A stretch of DNA of 64,000 nucleotides from JAOUEA01 sp035249905 (GCA_035249905.1 DATFFT010000035.1:1-64000); one strand, 5' to 3'. Numbered from the stretch's first letter, positions 7,704 through 15,952 are shown. Made by a program: numbers and translations. The notes: generated by a model from the letters alone, not told the origin.

Positions 7704-9440
7704 CTAGCCGGGCAGGCCCACGAGCAACGTGTACTTGCCGCTCCCCTTGAAGGCGTTGACGTGGAAGTAGTACACGCCTGACTTCGTCGCCTTGAATCGC
7801 ACGTACTCGTCGGCGCCCTTGCCCCGCGCGCTGACCGCTCGCAGGAAGCAGCTGAACGCGCCGCACCCGTAGTCGGAGGGGAACGTGTCCTGGGTGCCCG
7901 GCTTCCACACGAACAGGTCGAAGTCGCGACTCGGGGGCACTCTCAGGACCGCCGCATAGGCTTTGCCCTTGCGGAGCCGCTTCTTGTAGATGTCGTTGTG
8001 GTCGGCCGGCACGGACACCGCGCCAGACTTCTTGAAGCCGATGCTCACGGCCCCCGACATGACGCCGTCGTGCTTCGGTGATGCGTTGGACGTGTCGGGT
8101 GTCGAGATCGAGTCGAGAGCGTTCACGCGGCCGTTCGTGATGCTCCGCCCCGTCGTGAGCCCCTTGTCGATGCCGTTGAGGATCGCGTTCTTCATCTGCA
8201 CCGGGGTCATCGACGGGTTCGCCGAGCGGAGCAGCCCGGCGAGGCCCGTGACGAACGGCGACGACATCGACGTGCCGTTGAACGTGGCGTAGGTGTCGTT
8301 GGGAACCGTGCTGAGGATGTTCATTCCGGGCGCGGCGAGGTCGACCGAGTAGCGCCCGACGTTGGAGAAGCCTGCGTACCCCTCGGTCTGCGTCGACGCG
8401 GCCACCGAGATCAACCCGGGAAGATCGTAGCTCGCCGGGTAGCTCGGCCCGGCCGGGAAGCCGGGGGAGTAGTCGATCGTGTCGTTGTTCCGGCTCTCGT
8501 TGCCGGCGGCCGCCACGATCAGCGATCCCTTCCCGATGGCGTACTTGAGCGCTTTGCGCTCTGCCTTCCCCCACTGGGGGCCGCCGATGCTGAGGTTGAT
8601 CACGTCGGCGCCCTCGTCGGCTGCATATCTGACCGCCGCGACGACGTCGCTGGAGGCGAATCCGGCGCCCTGGCTCCCCGCCCGCAGGATCATCAGCGAG
8701 CACTCCGGACACACGCCGCTTCCGCCCTCGTTGTTGTTCCACTCCGCCGCGGCGATGCCCGCGACGTGGGTGCCGTGACCGTCGACGTCCGAGGGCGTGG
8801 CCTTGTTCCTTACGAAGTCCCAGCCGTAGACGTCGTCCTTGTGGCCGTTGCCGTCGTCGTCGACATTGTTCCCCTGGGTCTCTTCGGTGTTCGTCCAGAG
8901 GTTGTCGTTCAGGTCCGGATGCGTGACCTGGGCTCCGGTGTCGATGATCGCGATCACCGTGGAAGGGCTGCCCGCCTGGGTATTCCAGGCCGACGTCACC
9001 TCCGTCGTCCCGGTGAGGCTCCACTGCAGAGCGGGATCGTCGGGTAGGACCAGCGGCCGCCGGTACCAGTTCGGCTCAGCCCACGCCACGGTGGGATCGC
9101 GACGCAGGCGCACCACCGCGGCCTGCACGTTCGTCCCGGCGGGGATCTCCACCACCGCGACAGTGGGGGTCGCCTTCGAGTCGAGCTCGGCGCCCGCGAC
9201 CGAACGAGCGACCGCCGCGGACCGAGTCGCGCGGGCGACCTGCGGCTCGAACGTCACGAGGACCTCTCCCGGCACGGAGCCCCCGGGTGCGGGCGCGGTC
9301 AGGAGCGATGTCGATCGATCCTGTTCGAACCTCCCCTGGGAGCGGGCGGGCACCACCTTCCGCTCACCGGCGGAGGCCGGAACGATCGCCAGCAGCACGG
9401 CCGCAGCCAGAACGCAGGCGCCGATCGATCGTCTCATCAC
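7704..9440 (-). CDS. Secreted S8 (subtilisin-like) serine protease with prodomain and C-terminal PPC-like domain
   Basis: This is a 578-aa secreted protease. Residues 1-25 form a Sec signal peptide (hydrophobic core, then PASAG). Residues about 55-125 resemble a fervidolysin-type inhibitory prodomain. The catalytic domain holds Asp167 in IAIIDTGAQVTHPDL, His222 in GHGTHVAGIAA, oxyanion Asn314 in AAAGNES and Ser391 in FNGTSMSSP, so all catalytic residues are present. The last 120 residues form a beta-sandwich resembling bacterial pre-peptidase C-terminal domains (DFDLFVW...YYFHVNAFKGSGKYTL). The ATG at 9440 has a GAGGATGAGG site upstream. It is monocistronic and convergent to the LacI gene. 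Confidence 0.93.
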   Translation of the reverse strand: MMRRSIGACVLAAAVLLAIVPASAGERKVVPARSQGRFEQDRSTSLLTAPAPGGSVPGEVLVTFEPQVARATRSAAVARSVAGAELDSKATPTVAVVEIPAGTNVQAAVVRLRRDPTVAWAEPNWYRRPLVLPDDPALQWSLTGTTEVTSAWNTQAGSPSTVIAIIDTGAQVTHPDLNDNLWTNTEETQGNNVDDDGNGHKDDVYGWDFVRNKATPSDVDGHGTHVAGIAAAEWNNNEGGSGVCPECSLMILRAGSQGAGFASSDVVAAVRYAADEGADVINLSIGGPQWGKAERKALKYAIGKGSLIVAAAGNESRNNDTIDYSPGFPAGPSYPASYDLPGLISVAASTQTEGYAGFSNVGRYSVDLAAPGMNILSTVPNDTYATFNGTSMSSPFVTGLAGLLRSANPSMTPVQMKNAILNGIDKGLTTGRSITNGRVNALDSISTPDTSNASPKHDGVMSGAVSIGFKKSGAVSVPADHNDIYKKRLRKGKAYAAVLRVPPSRDFDLFVWKPGTQDTFPSDYGCGAFSCFLRAVSARGKGADEYVRFKATKSGVYYFHVNAFKGSGKYTLLVGLPG

Positions 9441-9494
9441 GCCTCATCCTCGGCGGGGGAGTCGCAGAACTTCAGCCGGCTCGGCGAAATGCCG

Positions 9495-9872
9495 TCAGGA
9501 AGAGACGAGCGACGGTTCCGCGGACGGCACCCCGGTCGCGGGGGCGAGTGCACCGCGCAACATCTCGAGGGCCTCGGGGCGCACGCGGAAGAACGCCCAT
9601 CGACCGCGCTGCTCGCGCTCGAGCAGACCGGCCTCGGTCAGCACCTTCAGGTGGTGGCTCACCGTCGGCTGCGACAACTCGAGCGGCTCGGTGAGGTTGC
9701 ACACGCAGTTCTCGCCCTCGGGATCGGCTCCGATGATGCTCAACAGCCGCAGGCGAGCGGGGTCGGCGAGCACCTTGAGCGCCGATGCGAGTCGGTCGGC
9801 GGCCTCCTCGCCGAGCGGAGCCGCCATCACCTGCGGACAGCACGCCGGCTCGATCGTCTGGATCAGTCGCAT
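9495..9872 (-). CDS. arsR: ArsR/SmtB-family arsenic-responsive repressor
   Basis: This 125-aa winged-helix repressor belongs to the ArsR family. The frame stays open to 9953, but the ATG at 9872 gives the normal length and places the candidate operators upstream. The winged helix contains PLELSQPTVSHHLKVLTEAGLL. Cysteines lie at 11 and 12 (EPACCPQV) and at 56 and 58 (GENCVCNL). An N-terminal Cys pair plus a third Cys matches the arsenite site described for the Corynebacterium glutamicum ArsR, so As(III)/Sb(III) is the likely inducer. It is divergent from the Cys-rich micro-ORF and arsC, with palindromes in the shared gap. A -10-like CAATAT 6 nt before the ATG hints at a leaderless mRNA. Confidence 0.9.
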   Translation of the reverse strand: MRLIQTIEPACCPQVMAAPLGEEAADRLASALKVLADPARLRLLSIIGADPEGENCVCNLTEPLELSQPTVSHHLKVLTEAGLLEREQRGRWAFFRVRPEALEMLRGALAPATGVPSAEPSLVSS

Positions 9873-9881
9873 GAGGTCATA

Positions 9882-9930
9882 TTGACACTGGTCGATATAT
9901 CGGTCAACGTATCGATACCCATCGATACAT
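9882..9930. promoter_or_regulatory. Divergent ars promoter/operator region
   Basis: This AT-rich island contains two palindromes: CGATATATCG (9893-9902, within an 18-bp imperfect palindrome at 9889-9906) and the perfect GTATCGATAC (9909-9918), followed by a further ATCGATAC half-copy at 9921. A perfect TTGACA lies at 9882-9887 reading rightward, and TTGACC (9907-9902) reads leftward with CAATAT 17 nt further on. Tandem ATCGAT-type dyads between divergent arsR and ars genes are the expected binding sites for the ArsR dimer. Confidence 0.6.
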
Positions 9931-9951
9931 CCTCGGAAGGAGGTGACCCGC

Positions 9952-10002
9952 ATGACCGACCCTTGCTGCCCACCCGACCAGTGCCCGCCCGATTGCTGCT
10001 GA
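9952..10002 (+). CDS. 16-residue cysteine-rich micropeptide in the ars locus
   Basis: A 17-codon ORF encodes MTDPCCPPDQCPPDCC. Five of 16 residues are cysteine (positions 5, 6, 11, 15, 16) and the rest are mostly Pro and Asp, in two CPPD units. The start is supported by a near-perfect anti-16S match, GGAAGGAGGTGA, ending about 8 nt before the ATG, much stronger than the site of arsC downstream. It is the first ORF after the palindromic region divergent from arsR, so arsenic induction is expected. Such a peptide could bind As(III) or another soft metal, deliver it to ArsR or a pump, or act as a leader peptide sensing cysteine. No family is recognised and translation is inferred only. Confidence 0.6.
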   Translation: MTDPCCPPDQCPPDCC

Positions 10003-10012
10003 TCACGTGAGC

Positions 10013-10074
10013 GTGCCGGGCTCGCGGGCGCGGGCCCGGCACGGCTCGGTTCAAGGACCGTTCACCGCCGAGCC
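10013..10074 (+). other. Two adjacent GC-rich hairpins between the micro-ORF and arsC
   Basis: GTGCCGGGC (10013-10021) pairs perfectly with GCCCGGCAC (10034-10042). The next base begins a second hairpin, GGCTCGG (10043-10049) with CCGAGCC (10068-10074). Neither is followed by a U-run, so they are not canonical intrinsic terminators. They could stabilise or process the transcript, or attenuate read-through into arsC. A TACGCT -10-like hexamer at 10087-10092 could give arsC a promoter of its own. Confidence 0.45.
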
Positions 10075-10126
10075 ACCGGCTGCGGGATACGCTCGGGGGA
10101 ACCGTGATCGTTCCGAAGGGGACATC

Positions 10127-10537
10127 GTGAAGGAGGTTCCGGAGGTCCTGTTCGTCTGCGTGCACAATGCGGGGCGATCGCAGATGGCCGCGGCGCTCCT
10201 CGACCACCACGCCCGGGGTCGTGTGCACGTGCGCTCGGCGGGTAGCGCCCCCGCCGACGAGATCAACCCCGCCGTCATCGCCGTGATGGACGAGGTCGGC
10301 GTCGACCTGTCGAAGGAGTTCCCCAAACCGCTCACCACCGAGGCGGTTCAGGCCGCCGACGTGGTGATCACGATGGGATGCGGCGACGCCTGCCCGATCT
10401 TCCCCGGCAAGCGCTACCTCGATTGGGAGCTCCCCGATCCGAGCGGACGCCCGGTCTCGGAGGTGCGACCCATCCGCGACGAGATCGACACCCGGGTCCG
10501 GGAGTTGCTCGCCGAGCTCGCCGAGGCCAAGCTCTGA
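10127..10537 (+). CDS. arsC: Arsenate reductase, low-molecular-weight phosphatase fold
   Basis: This 136-aa arsenate reductase has the phosphatase P-loop CVHNAGR (Cys11 to Arg17) near the N-terminus. A second cysteine pair is in MGCGDACPIFPGKRYLDWELPDP (Cys85, Cys89), the block typical of actinobacterial arsenate-mycothiol transferases and related thioredoxin-type enzymes. The frame is open upstream, but GTG 10127 is chosen because GAAGGGGA precedes it and the protein then begins directly with the first beta strand. It reduces As(V) to As(III). No arsenite efflux gene (acr3 or arsB) is in the window, so export must be encoded elsewhere. It converges with the next gene across about 34 bp. Confidence 0.92.
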   Translation: MKEVPEVLFVCVHNAGRSQMAAALLDHHARGRVHVRSAGSAPADEINPAVIAVMDEVGVDLSKEFPKPLTTEAVQAADVVITMGCGDACPIFPGKRYLDWELPDPSGRPVSEVRPIRDEIDTRVRELLAELAEAKL

Positions 10538-10571
10538 CTGGCCCGCAGTCGCCCCTCGGGCGCTGAACGCT

Positions 10572-12152
10572 TTAGATGACTTCGATCGTGTAGTCGGTCC
10601 TCGTCGTCTTCTTCGGAGTGGCCGACGTCATCTTCACGTTCGAGATGACCGCGGTCGCCTCTTCGCAGGGGCCGAGGCCGAGGTTCGGAAGGTCTGCATC
10701 GGAGGTGCTCGTCGCGGTGGCGGACTTCTTCACCGTGACATCTTCACCATCCCGACAGATCACGCTGACCTTCAGAACGCCCTTCCCGCCATCGTGGGTG
10801 ACGCGCACCTCGAGGCCGTTCTGCGTCGGCAAGCCGATCCAGTTCAGCGCGAAGTCGTTCGCGAGCTTCGTTGACAGGGAATCCAGCGGCGGCCCGAGGG
10901 TCTCGTGGTCGCCAGGGTGCTGGAACTGGAGCTTTACTGGGAATGCGGCGTACGCCGGACCCTCCTCGAGGCAATAGCGTGGATCGGTGATCGAACAGTT
11001 CACCAGGAAGCGAAGGGCGATCGAGGCGTCGTGGAAGGCTTGTGCCAACGTGATGTTCTCGGCCGTCTTGAACGCCCTGCCGAGCGCCTTGAGGTTCGTC
11101 GACTTGCGCTTGCTGATCAGCTCCCAGAACGTCTGGTAGACCTTCTCGGATCCGTTCTTCACGCCGGTGCCGTAGCGCTCGGCCATGGCACGGAACACGA
11201 CCCAGTAGGGGTAGGGGAAGCCGGGGCTGTACCGGCCCATCGGATCGGTGACGTCGGGCCAGAGGTAGTGGTAGCTGTCATTCACGGCGTCGAAGACCTC
11301 GTCCTCCATCCATGTTGCGAGCGCTTCGATCATCACGTTGCTCGCGGAGCCGGGCCCCACGAGGGCGCCGTACCCGAACTGGATCGAGTGGTTGAACTCG
11401 TGCGCGGCGGTTGCCCGCAGCGCATCGAGCGTCGATCCCGGGAACGGCTTGAAGTTGCGCGCGAGCACCATGCAGCTCGCGACTGCGTCCCGGTCGTTCC
11501 ACGGTGTCGCCGGGTTGTTGCCGGCGAACCGGGTGCCGGTCACGTAGCCGTACAGTCCCGGCCCGAGATTCTCCACCCGTACTGGGTAGCGGCCGCCCTT
11601 GGGGTAGCTCACGGGGTCCTTCGGCGGCTTGGCCCACCCGAACTTGCCGACCTCGGTCCTCCACGTGCTTTCGAGGGCGGAGGCGTACTGCTTGATCGTC
11701 GCGCCCTTCAGCGTCGAATACTGGATGTAGAAGTGCTTCGTCGACCGCTTCTTCGGGAGCTTTCCGGTGGTGCCGGGGCAGGCGAACGTCTTCGCGCGCA
11801 GGGTCGATCGAGCGGTCGCGGCGGCCGGCGCGTCACCCAGCTCGGGAAGGATCGTCTGCAGCTGGAGCAGGGGCAACGTTCCCGACCACGGGGTGTCGCT
11901 CGCGTATTCCTCGGGCACGCGGTGAGGAGCGCTGAACGCCCAGGTGAGGTAGAGGGCGCCCCTGGCCTCGGTGATCTCGCCGCGGCGCACGGCGCGCTCG
12001 ATCAGCTCGGGCGTCGCGGGGCGCATGCGTCGCGCCGGGGCCGGACGGGCCGAGGCGACGGTCGCAAGCGGCAGGAGCGACGCGGCGAGGGTGAGGGCGA
12101 GCGCGATCGACGACGTCGAACGACGCACGCGAGTCGAGAGGCGGGTGGACAC
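10572..12152 (-). CDS. Secreted zinc metalloprotease-like protein (HEXXH, MXAN_6640-like)
   Basis: This is a 526-aa exported protein. The frame is open to 12287, but GTG 12152 is preceded by AGGAGGA and gives a proper Sec signal (SIALALTLAASLLPLATVASA, about residues 14-35). The zinc site is AAHEFNHSIQFGYG (His251, Glu252, His255), followed about 20 residues later by IEALATWMEDEVFD, whose glutamates could supply the third ligand. This arrangement resembles the MXAN_6640 family of putative gluzincins, whose substrates are unknown. The C-terminal 120 residues form a beta-rich domain. It is divergent from the kinase gene at 12278. Confidence 0.75.
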   Translation of the reverse strand: MSTRLSTRVRRSTSSIALALTLAASLLPLATVASARPAPARRMRPATPELIERAVRRGEITEARGALYLTWAFSAPHRVPEEYASDTPWSGTLPLLQLQTILPELGDAPAAATARSTLRAKTFACPGTTGKLPKKRSTKHFYIQYSTLKGATIKQYASALESTWRTEVGKFGWAKPPKDPVSYPKGGRYPVRVENLGPGLYGYVTGTRFAGNNPATPWNDRDAVASCMVLARNFKPFPGSTLDALRATAAHEFNHSIQFGYGALVGPGSASNVMIEALATWMEDEVFDAVNDSYHYLWPDVTDPMGRYSPGFPYPYWVVFRAMAERYGTGVKNGSEKVYQTFWELISKRKSTNLKALGRAFKTAENITLAQAFHDASIALRFLVNCSITDPRYCLEEGPAYAAFPVKLQFQHPGDHETLGPPLDSLSTKLANDFALNWIGLPTQNGLEVRVTHDGGKGVLKVSVICRDGEDVTVKKSATATSTSDADLPNLGLGPCEEATAVISNVKMTSATPKKTTRTDYTIEVI

Positions 12153-12265
12153 CGGCGTCCTCCTGGCTGGCCGGAAAGGCAAGGGACAGTCGACCAATGG
12201 TACGGGGTCCGGGACCCTTCCGACGCAACCTCGACGAACTTCGATGCGGCGGGTCGGCGGGTGCG

Positions 12266-12271
12266 TAAGCT
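12266..12271 (+). promoter_or_regulatory. -10 hexamer TAAGCT of a leaderless transcript
   Basis: TAAGCT lies exactly 6 nt before the ATG at 12278. No ribosome site is present, so transcription probably begins at the start codon itself. Confidence 0.5.
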
Positions 12272-12277
12272 CGCGCC

Positions 12278-13600
12278 ATGTCGCCAACCGCCGCGGACGT
12301 AGCAGCCTGGCTGCGGGCCGCTCCTATGCACGATCTGTTGCCCGAGCGGCGACGCGACGCGGCCGGTGGGCCGGGCTCCGTCGAGCCGCTGGATCTGATG
12401 CCGCTCGGCGACGGAGCAGCCCTCGCGATCGCGCGGACGGAGGAGGGCGTTCTCGTGGTGCCGACGATCGAAGGAGCGTCGGGCCCGCGGAGGGCGGCGG
12501 CAGGCGACGGCGCGTTCGCGGCGATCCTGCAAGCGATGCGGCAGGGGACCGAAAGCGGGGCGTTCCGGGGCGAGGGGTTCGGCGCCGGGCCGGCTTCAGC
12601 GGGTGATGGCGAGGTCGCGATCGACGTCGACCAGTCGAACGACTCGGTGATCGTCGGCGGCTCGGCGGTCGTGAAGGTGTTCCCGCTCACGTCGCCGGGG
12701 CCGCAGCCCGGGCTCGACCTGACGGTGCATCTGGCGGCGGTGGGCTTCACGGCGCTGCCCGCGCCCCTTGGGGCGCTGCGATGGACCTCGCCCGATGGGG
12801 AGGACGTCGTGATCGCGACCGCGGCGACGTTCCTGCCCGGGGCGCGAGACGGATGGGAGTGGTACCTGGAGCGACTGATCGGATGGCTGGACGGGGCTGC
12901 CACCGACGCCGAGGCGTTCGACCCTGCGCCCGCGCTCGGCGGCATCGCCGCGAGGATGCACGCGGCGCTGGCAACACGCTCCGACGTGCTGCCTCAGCCC
13001 AAGGGCGCCGCCGATGGGGGGACCGCCCAGCGATGGCGGCGAGAGGCGATGGCGGTGGCCGACGAGGCGTTCGCGGTCACCGACGGTGAGGAAGGAGCCC
13101 GCCTGGCGGCTCGGGCCGGCGCGATCCGTGCCGAGCTCGATCTGCTGGGCGACGCGGCGGGGGCGATCACGACGAGGGTGCACGGCGACTTCCACGTCGG
13201 GCAGATCCTGGAGTGGAGCGGCGGCTACGCGGTCGCCGACTTCGACGGGAACCCGGTGGCCCCGCCGGGCGAGCACGGGATCTTCGACACGCCGGTGCGC
13301 GACGTGGCTGCGTTCGTGCGATCGATCGATCACGTCGGAAGGATCGCTTCGAGACGCAGGCCCGGTCGCGAGGATGCGATAGAGTCGTGGATCGCGAGGA
13401 GCCGGACAGACTTCCTCGAGGCATACCGGGGCGAGCTCGAGGCGGCGGGCGCGGGCCGGCTGTTCGACGAGCGGCTCCTGCGGCCGCTGGAGGTCGCGCA
13501 GGAGTGCCACGAGTACGTGTATGCGGCACGGTTCCTGCCCCGGTGGCGATACGTTCCCGACCTGGCGATGCGGGCGATGTTCCCGATGGAGGGTCGGTGA
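12278..13600 (+). CDS. Maltokinase/glucosamine-kinase-like sugar kinase
   Basis: This 440-aa kinase has the aminoglycoside-phosphotransferase fold. The catalytic loop reads TTRVHGDFHVGQILEWSGGYAVADFDGNP, with Asp of HGDFH as catalytic base and the Asp of ADFDG binding Mg2+. The N-terminal half is a maltokinase-type cap domain. Actinobacterial maltokinases sit with trehalose or GlgE genes, whereas the related glucosamine kinases are found with a SIS-domain sugar isomerase. Here the next gene, overlapping by 4 nt, is such a SIS protein, so phosphorylation of glucosamine (or another amino sugar) to its 6-phosphate is favoured. Start ATG 12278 appears leaderless. Confidence 0.72.
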   Translation: MSPTAADVAAWLRAAPMHDLLPERRRDAAGGPGSVEPLDLMPLGDGAALAIARTEEGVLVVPTIEGASGPRRAAAGDGAFAAILQAMRQGTESGAFRGEGFGAGPASAGDGEVAIDVDQSNDSVIVGGSAVVKVFPLTSPGPQPGLDLTVHLAAVGFTALPAPLGALRWTSPDGEDVVIATAATFLPGARDGWEWYLERLIGWLDGAATDAEAFDPAPALGGIAARMHAALATRSDVLPQPKGAADGGTAQRWRREAMAVADEAFAVTDGEEGARLAARAGAIRAELDLLGDAAGAITTRVHGDFHVGQILEWSGGYAVADFDGNPVAPPGEHGIFDTPVRDVAAFVRSIDHVGRIASRRRPGREDAIESWIARSRTDFLEAYRGELEAAGAGRLFDERLLRPLEVAQECHEYVYAARFLPRWRYVPDLAMRAMFPMEGR

Positions 13601-14544
13601 ACCCCGAGGCGTTCCTGCGCGACCTCGAGCGCAAGCCCGAGGCGCTGCGGGAGCTCGCGGACTCGATCGAGGGCGGCAGCCCGTGGCCCCCGGGACGCCC
13701 CCGCCGGATCGTGATGATCGGCATGGGGTCGTCGCGCTACGCGGCCGGAGTGGCCGCGACCAGGATGCGAGCTGCGGGTCTCGACGCCGTCGCCGAGTAC
13801 GCCTCGCTGGAGCAAGGGTCGCCGCCGGGTGAAGGAACGCTCGCCGTGGGCATCTCGGCGAGCGGGGGCACCGAGGAGACGATCGAGGCGCTGACGCGGC
13901 ATCGTGGCTCGAGCGCGACGGTCGCGATGACGAACAGCCGCGGCTCGTCCATCGAGCACGCGGCGGACTCGGTCGTGCAGATGCTCGCCGGCGACGAAGA
14001 GGGCGGCGTCGCCTGCCGCTCGTTCCAGCACACCCTCGCTCTGCTGCTGGCGTTGCTGGCGGGTGCGGCCCGAGGGGGCGAGGTGGCGCGCGCGGTTCGT
14101 CGCGCCGCCGAGGCCTCCGAGGATCTGCTCGAACGCCGCGACGAGTGGCTGCCGCCGGTCGCCGAGCTGTTGGGCGAGGTGCCGGCGACGTTCGCGATCG
14201 CGCCGGCCGAGCGGTTGTCGTCGGCGGAGCAGGGGGCGCTGATGCTGCGGGAGGGTCCCCGCAGGGCGGCGGACGCCTGCGAGTCGGGGGACTGGCTGCA
14301 CGTCGACGTCTACCTGACGAAGCCGCTCGACTACCGGGCGCTGCTGTTCGCCGGGTCGCGGTTCGACGCTGCCATCATGGGCTGGATGCGCGAGCGAGGC
14401 TCCCGGGTGGTCGCGGTCGGCGCCGACGTCGAGGATGCGGATCGCGCCGTGCGGTACCGCCACGACGACGACCCCACGGTGGCTCTGCTCGCCGAGGTGC
14501 TCGTGGCCGAGCTCGTGGCCGCTCGGTGGTGGCTCGCGTCATGA
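13597..14544 (+). CDS. SIS-domain sugar-phosphate isomerase/deaminase
   Basis: This 315-aa protein has two SIS domains, similar to the isomerase half of GlmS and to AgaS/FrlB-type deaminases. The first SIS domain contains RIVMIGMGSSRYAAGVAA and the phosphate-binding VGISASGGTEETIEAL; the second includes EQGALMLREGPRRAADAC. There is no glutamine amidotransferase domain, so it cannot use glutamine. The GTG start overlaps the stop of the kinase (GTGA), implying coupled translation. Together the pair could convert glucosamine to its 6-phosphate and then to fructose 6-phosphate plus ammonia. The function is inferred from family and context. Confidence 0.78.
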   Translation: MNPEAFLRDLERKPEALRELADSIEGGSPWPPGRPRRIVMIGMGSSRYAAGVAATRMRAAGLDAVAEYASLEQGSPPGEGTLAVGISASGGTEETIEALTRHRGSSATVAMTNSRGSSIEHAADSVVQMLAGDEEGGVACRSFQHTLALLLALLAGAARGGEVARAVRRAAEASEDLLERRDEWLPPVAELLGEVPATFAIAPAERLSSAEQGALMLREGPRRAADACESGDWLHVDVYLTKPLDYRALLFAGSRFDAAIMGWMRERGSRVVAVGADVEDADRAVRYRHDDDPTVALLAEVLVAELVAARWWLAS

Positions 14545-15059
14545 GCGAACCGCCGACGAGACGGAAGGCGATGCGCATCGTCGACGTCGAGATGCGCGAG
14601 GTCTTCGCCCTGTACGACCGGCTTCCGCCGAAGGCCCGGACGACCCGGGGGCTCGGGGGCGGCGACTGGTCGCCGAAGGACCTGCTCGGACACCTCGAGA
14701 GCTGGCAGGAGATCGCGCTCGAAACACTCGATGCCTGGGACGAGGGGCACGGGCCGGAGATCGACCGGGTGATCTGGTCCACCAGCACCTCGGTGTTCAA
14801 CCAGGAGATGGTCGGGCGGAAGGCCTCGCGGCGGGCCGCCGATCAGCGCCGGCGCGCCGAGGCCACGCACGAACGGCTGATGGCGCGGTTCGAGTCCATC
14901 AGCGACGCGCGGTGGCGCCGTCCCGGCACCGAGCGGGGCCGAACGGCGGTCGGGAAGCGGCTCGGCGATCTGCTCGGCGGCACCCCCGGGCCGTTCCGAC
15001 ACGCCGGGGCACACCTTCCCCAGCTCCGAGCGTTCGTGCAGGAGCGGGCGCGGAAATAG
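14541..15059 (+). CDS. DinB/ClbS-like four-helix-bundle protein
   Basis: This 172-aa helical protein resembles the DinB/ClbS/maleylpyruvate-isomerase-like superfamily. It has an early GDWSPKDLLGHLESWQEIALETLDAW segment, with the conserved W-x-x-K-D-x-x-x-H pattern, and a late PGPFRHAGAHLPQLRAF helix; these histidines are candidates for the metal site. Its ATG overlaps the SIS gene stop (ATGA), so it is the third gene of the kinase operon. Some relatives are thiol-dependent transferases using mycothiol or bacillithiol; here the role is unknown. Confidence 0.6.
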   Translation: MSEPPTRRKAMRIVDVEMREVFALYDRLPPKARTTRGLGGGDWSPKDLLGHLESWQEIALETLDAWDEGHGPEIDRVIWSTSTSVFNQEMVGRKASRRAADQRRRAEATHERLMARFESISDARWRRPGTERGRTAVGKRLGDLLGGTPGPFRHAGAHLPQLRAFVQERARK

Positions 15060-15063
15060 GGAA

Positions 15064-15849
15064 CTAGGGGACGACGATCACCGGTGTGCCGAGCCGCAGC
15101 AGGGGCTTCAGGCGGTCGAGCGAGCGTTCGCTCACCCGCAAGCATCCGGCGCTGGCCGGCGTGCCGATCGACGAGGCGGCATTCGTGCCGTGGATCGCGA
15201 GCTGGTTGCCGCCGCTCCACCCGGAGGGAAGCCTCGGCTGGATGCCCGAGATGCCGAACGCGAACGTGCCGAGGGAGCCGCCCGAGAACGCGATGCGATC
15301 GGTGACGAAGTACTCGCCGGGCGGGGTGGGGGAGCCCGCGCTGCCGGTCGCGGCCGGCATGCTGAAGAGCACGCGACCGAACTTCGTGACCGTGATGCGC
15401 CGTTCGGAGAGGTCGGCGTGCACCTCGACGCCCGTCGTCCGGCGGGCGAGCCCTCGGAGCGGGATCCATCCGTGCCGGCGCGGCCAGACGTAGGGGATCT
15501 CGACGCGACCCCAGCGCCCGTCGCGCGAGACTTCCTCGACCCACGCGGTGATCTGCACGTCGTAGTACTTCGAGCCGCTCGGCATCGTGCCGACCAACCG
15601 TGCGCTGCCGCTCGGATGGGCGCGCACGGCCATGGCGTGCGGCACGCGGACGAGCAGTGCGGTGACGGGTTCCGCCGGCCGAGGCGCGTTCAGCGGGGCG
15701 ACGAGGGGGGCGTCGAGGGCGGCGGCCGCAGCGGCCGGGCCCACGGGGCGGGCGCTCGCCACGCCGACGATGCCGGTCACGAACGGTGATGCGAGCGCGA
15801 TCAGCACGGCGACGAGGGCCGAGGGCGCGGGGAGGGAGTGGTTCCGCAT
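15064..15849 (-). CDS. Secreted L,D-transpeptidase (YkuD) with SH3-like domain
   Basis: This 261-aa cell-wall enzyme forms 3-3 peptidoglycan cross-links or anchors proteins. An N-terminal signal or anchor helix (about residues 9-32) is followed by an Ala/Pro linker, an SH3-like module (about 65-138) and the YkuD catalytic domain (about 140-261). The catalytic motif is present with His220 in LAIHGTN and nucleophile Cys236 in SAGCLRVS. The ATG at 15849 has an AGGGGAGG site. It converges with the DinB-like gene (gap of 4 nt) and is divergent from the aldolase. Confidence 0.92.
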   Translation of the reverse strand: MRNHSLPAPSALVAVLIALASPFVTGIVGVASARPVGPAAAAAALDAPLVAPLNAPRPAEPVTALLVRVPHAMAVRAHPSGSARLVGTMPSGSKYYDVQITAWVEEVSRDGRWGRVEIPYVWPRRHGWIPLRGLARRTTGVEVHADLSERRITVTKFGRVLFSMPAATGSAGSPTPPGEYFVTDRIAFSGGSLGTFAFGISGIQPRLPSGWSGGNQLAIHGTNAASSIGTPASAGCLRVSERSLDRLKPLLRLGTPVIVVP

Positions 15850-15946
15850 GACCTCCCCTTCGGCCGATGACGCGTAGGACTCAAGGCCTCGCCCGAAGCG
15901 GCCGGGATCGTGCTTCCTCGGCTTCCTGCGCGGGACCTCGCGACGA

Positions 15947-15952
15947 TAGGCT
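15947..15952 (+). promoter_or_regulatory. -10 hexamer TAGGCT upstream of the aldolase
   Basis: TAGGCT fits the actinobacterial TANNNT -10 pattern and lies 40 nt before the aldolase ATG, which would give an untranslated leader of about 33 nt. No clear -35 was seen. Confidence 0.35.

Noticed and set aside
8546..8560. TTGAGCGCTTTGCGC, similar to the LacI-like operator at 3409
   Set aside because: It is within the subtilisin reading frame, is less symmetric and is not near a promoter.
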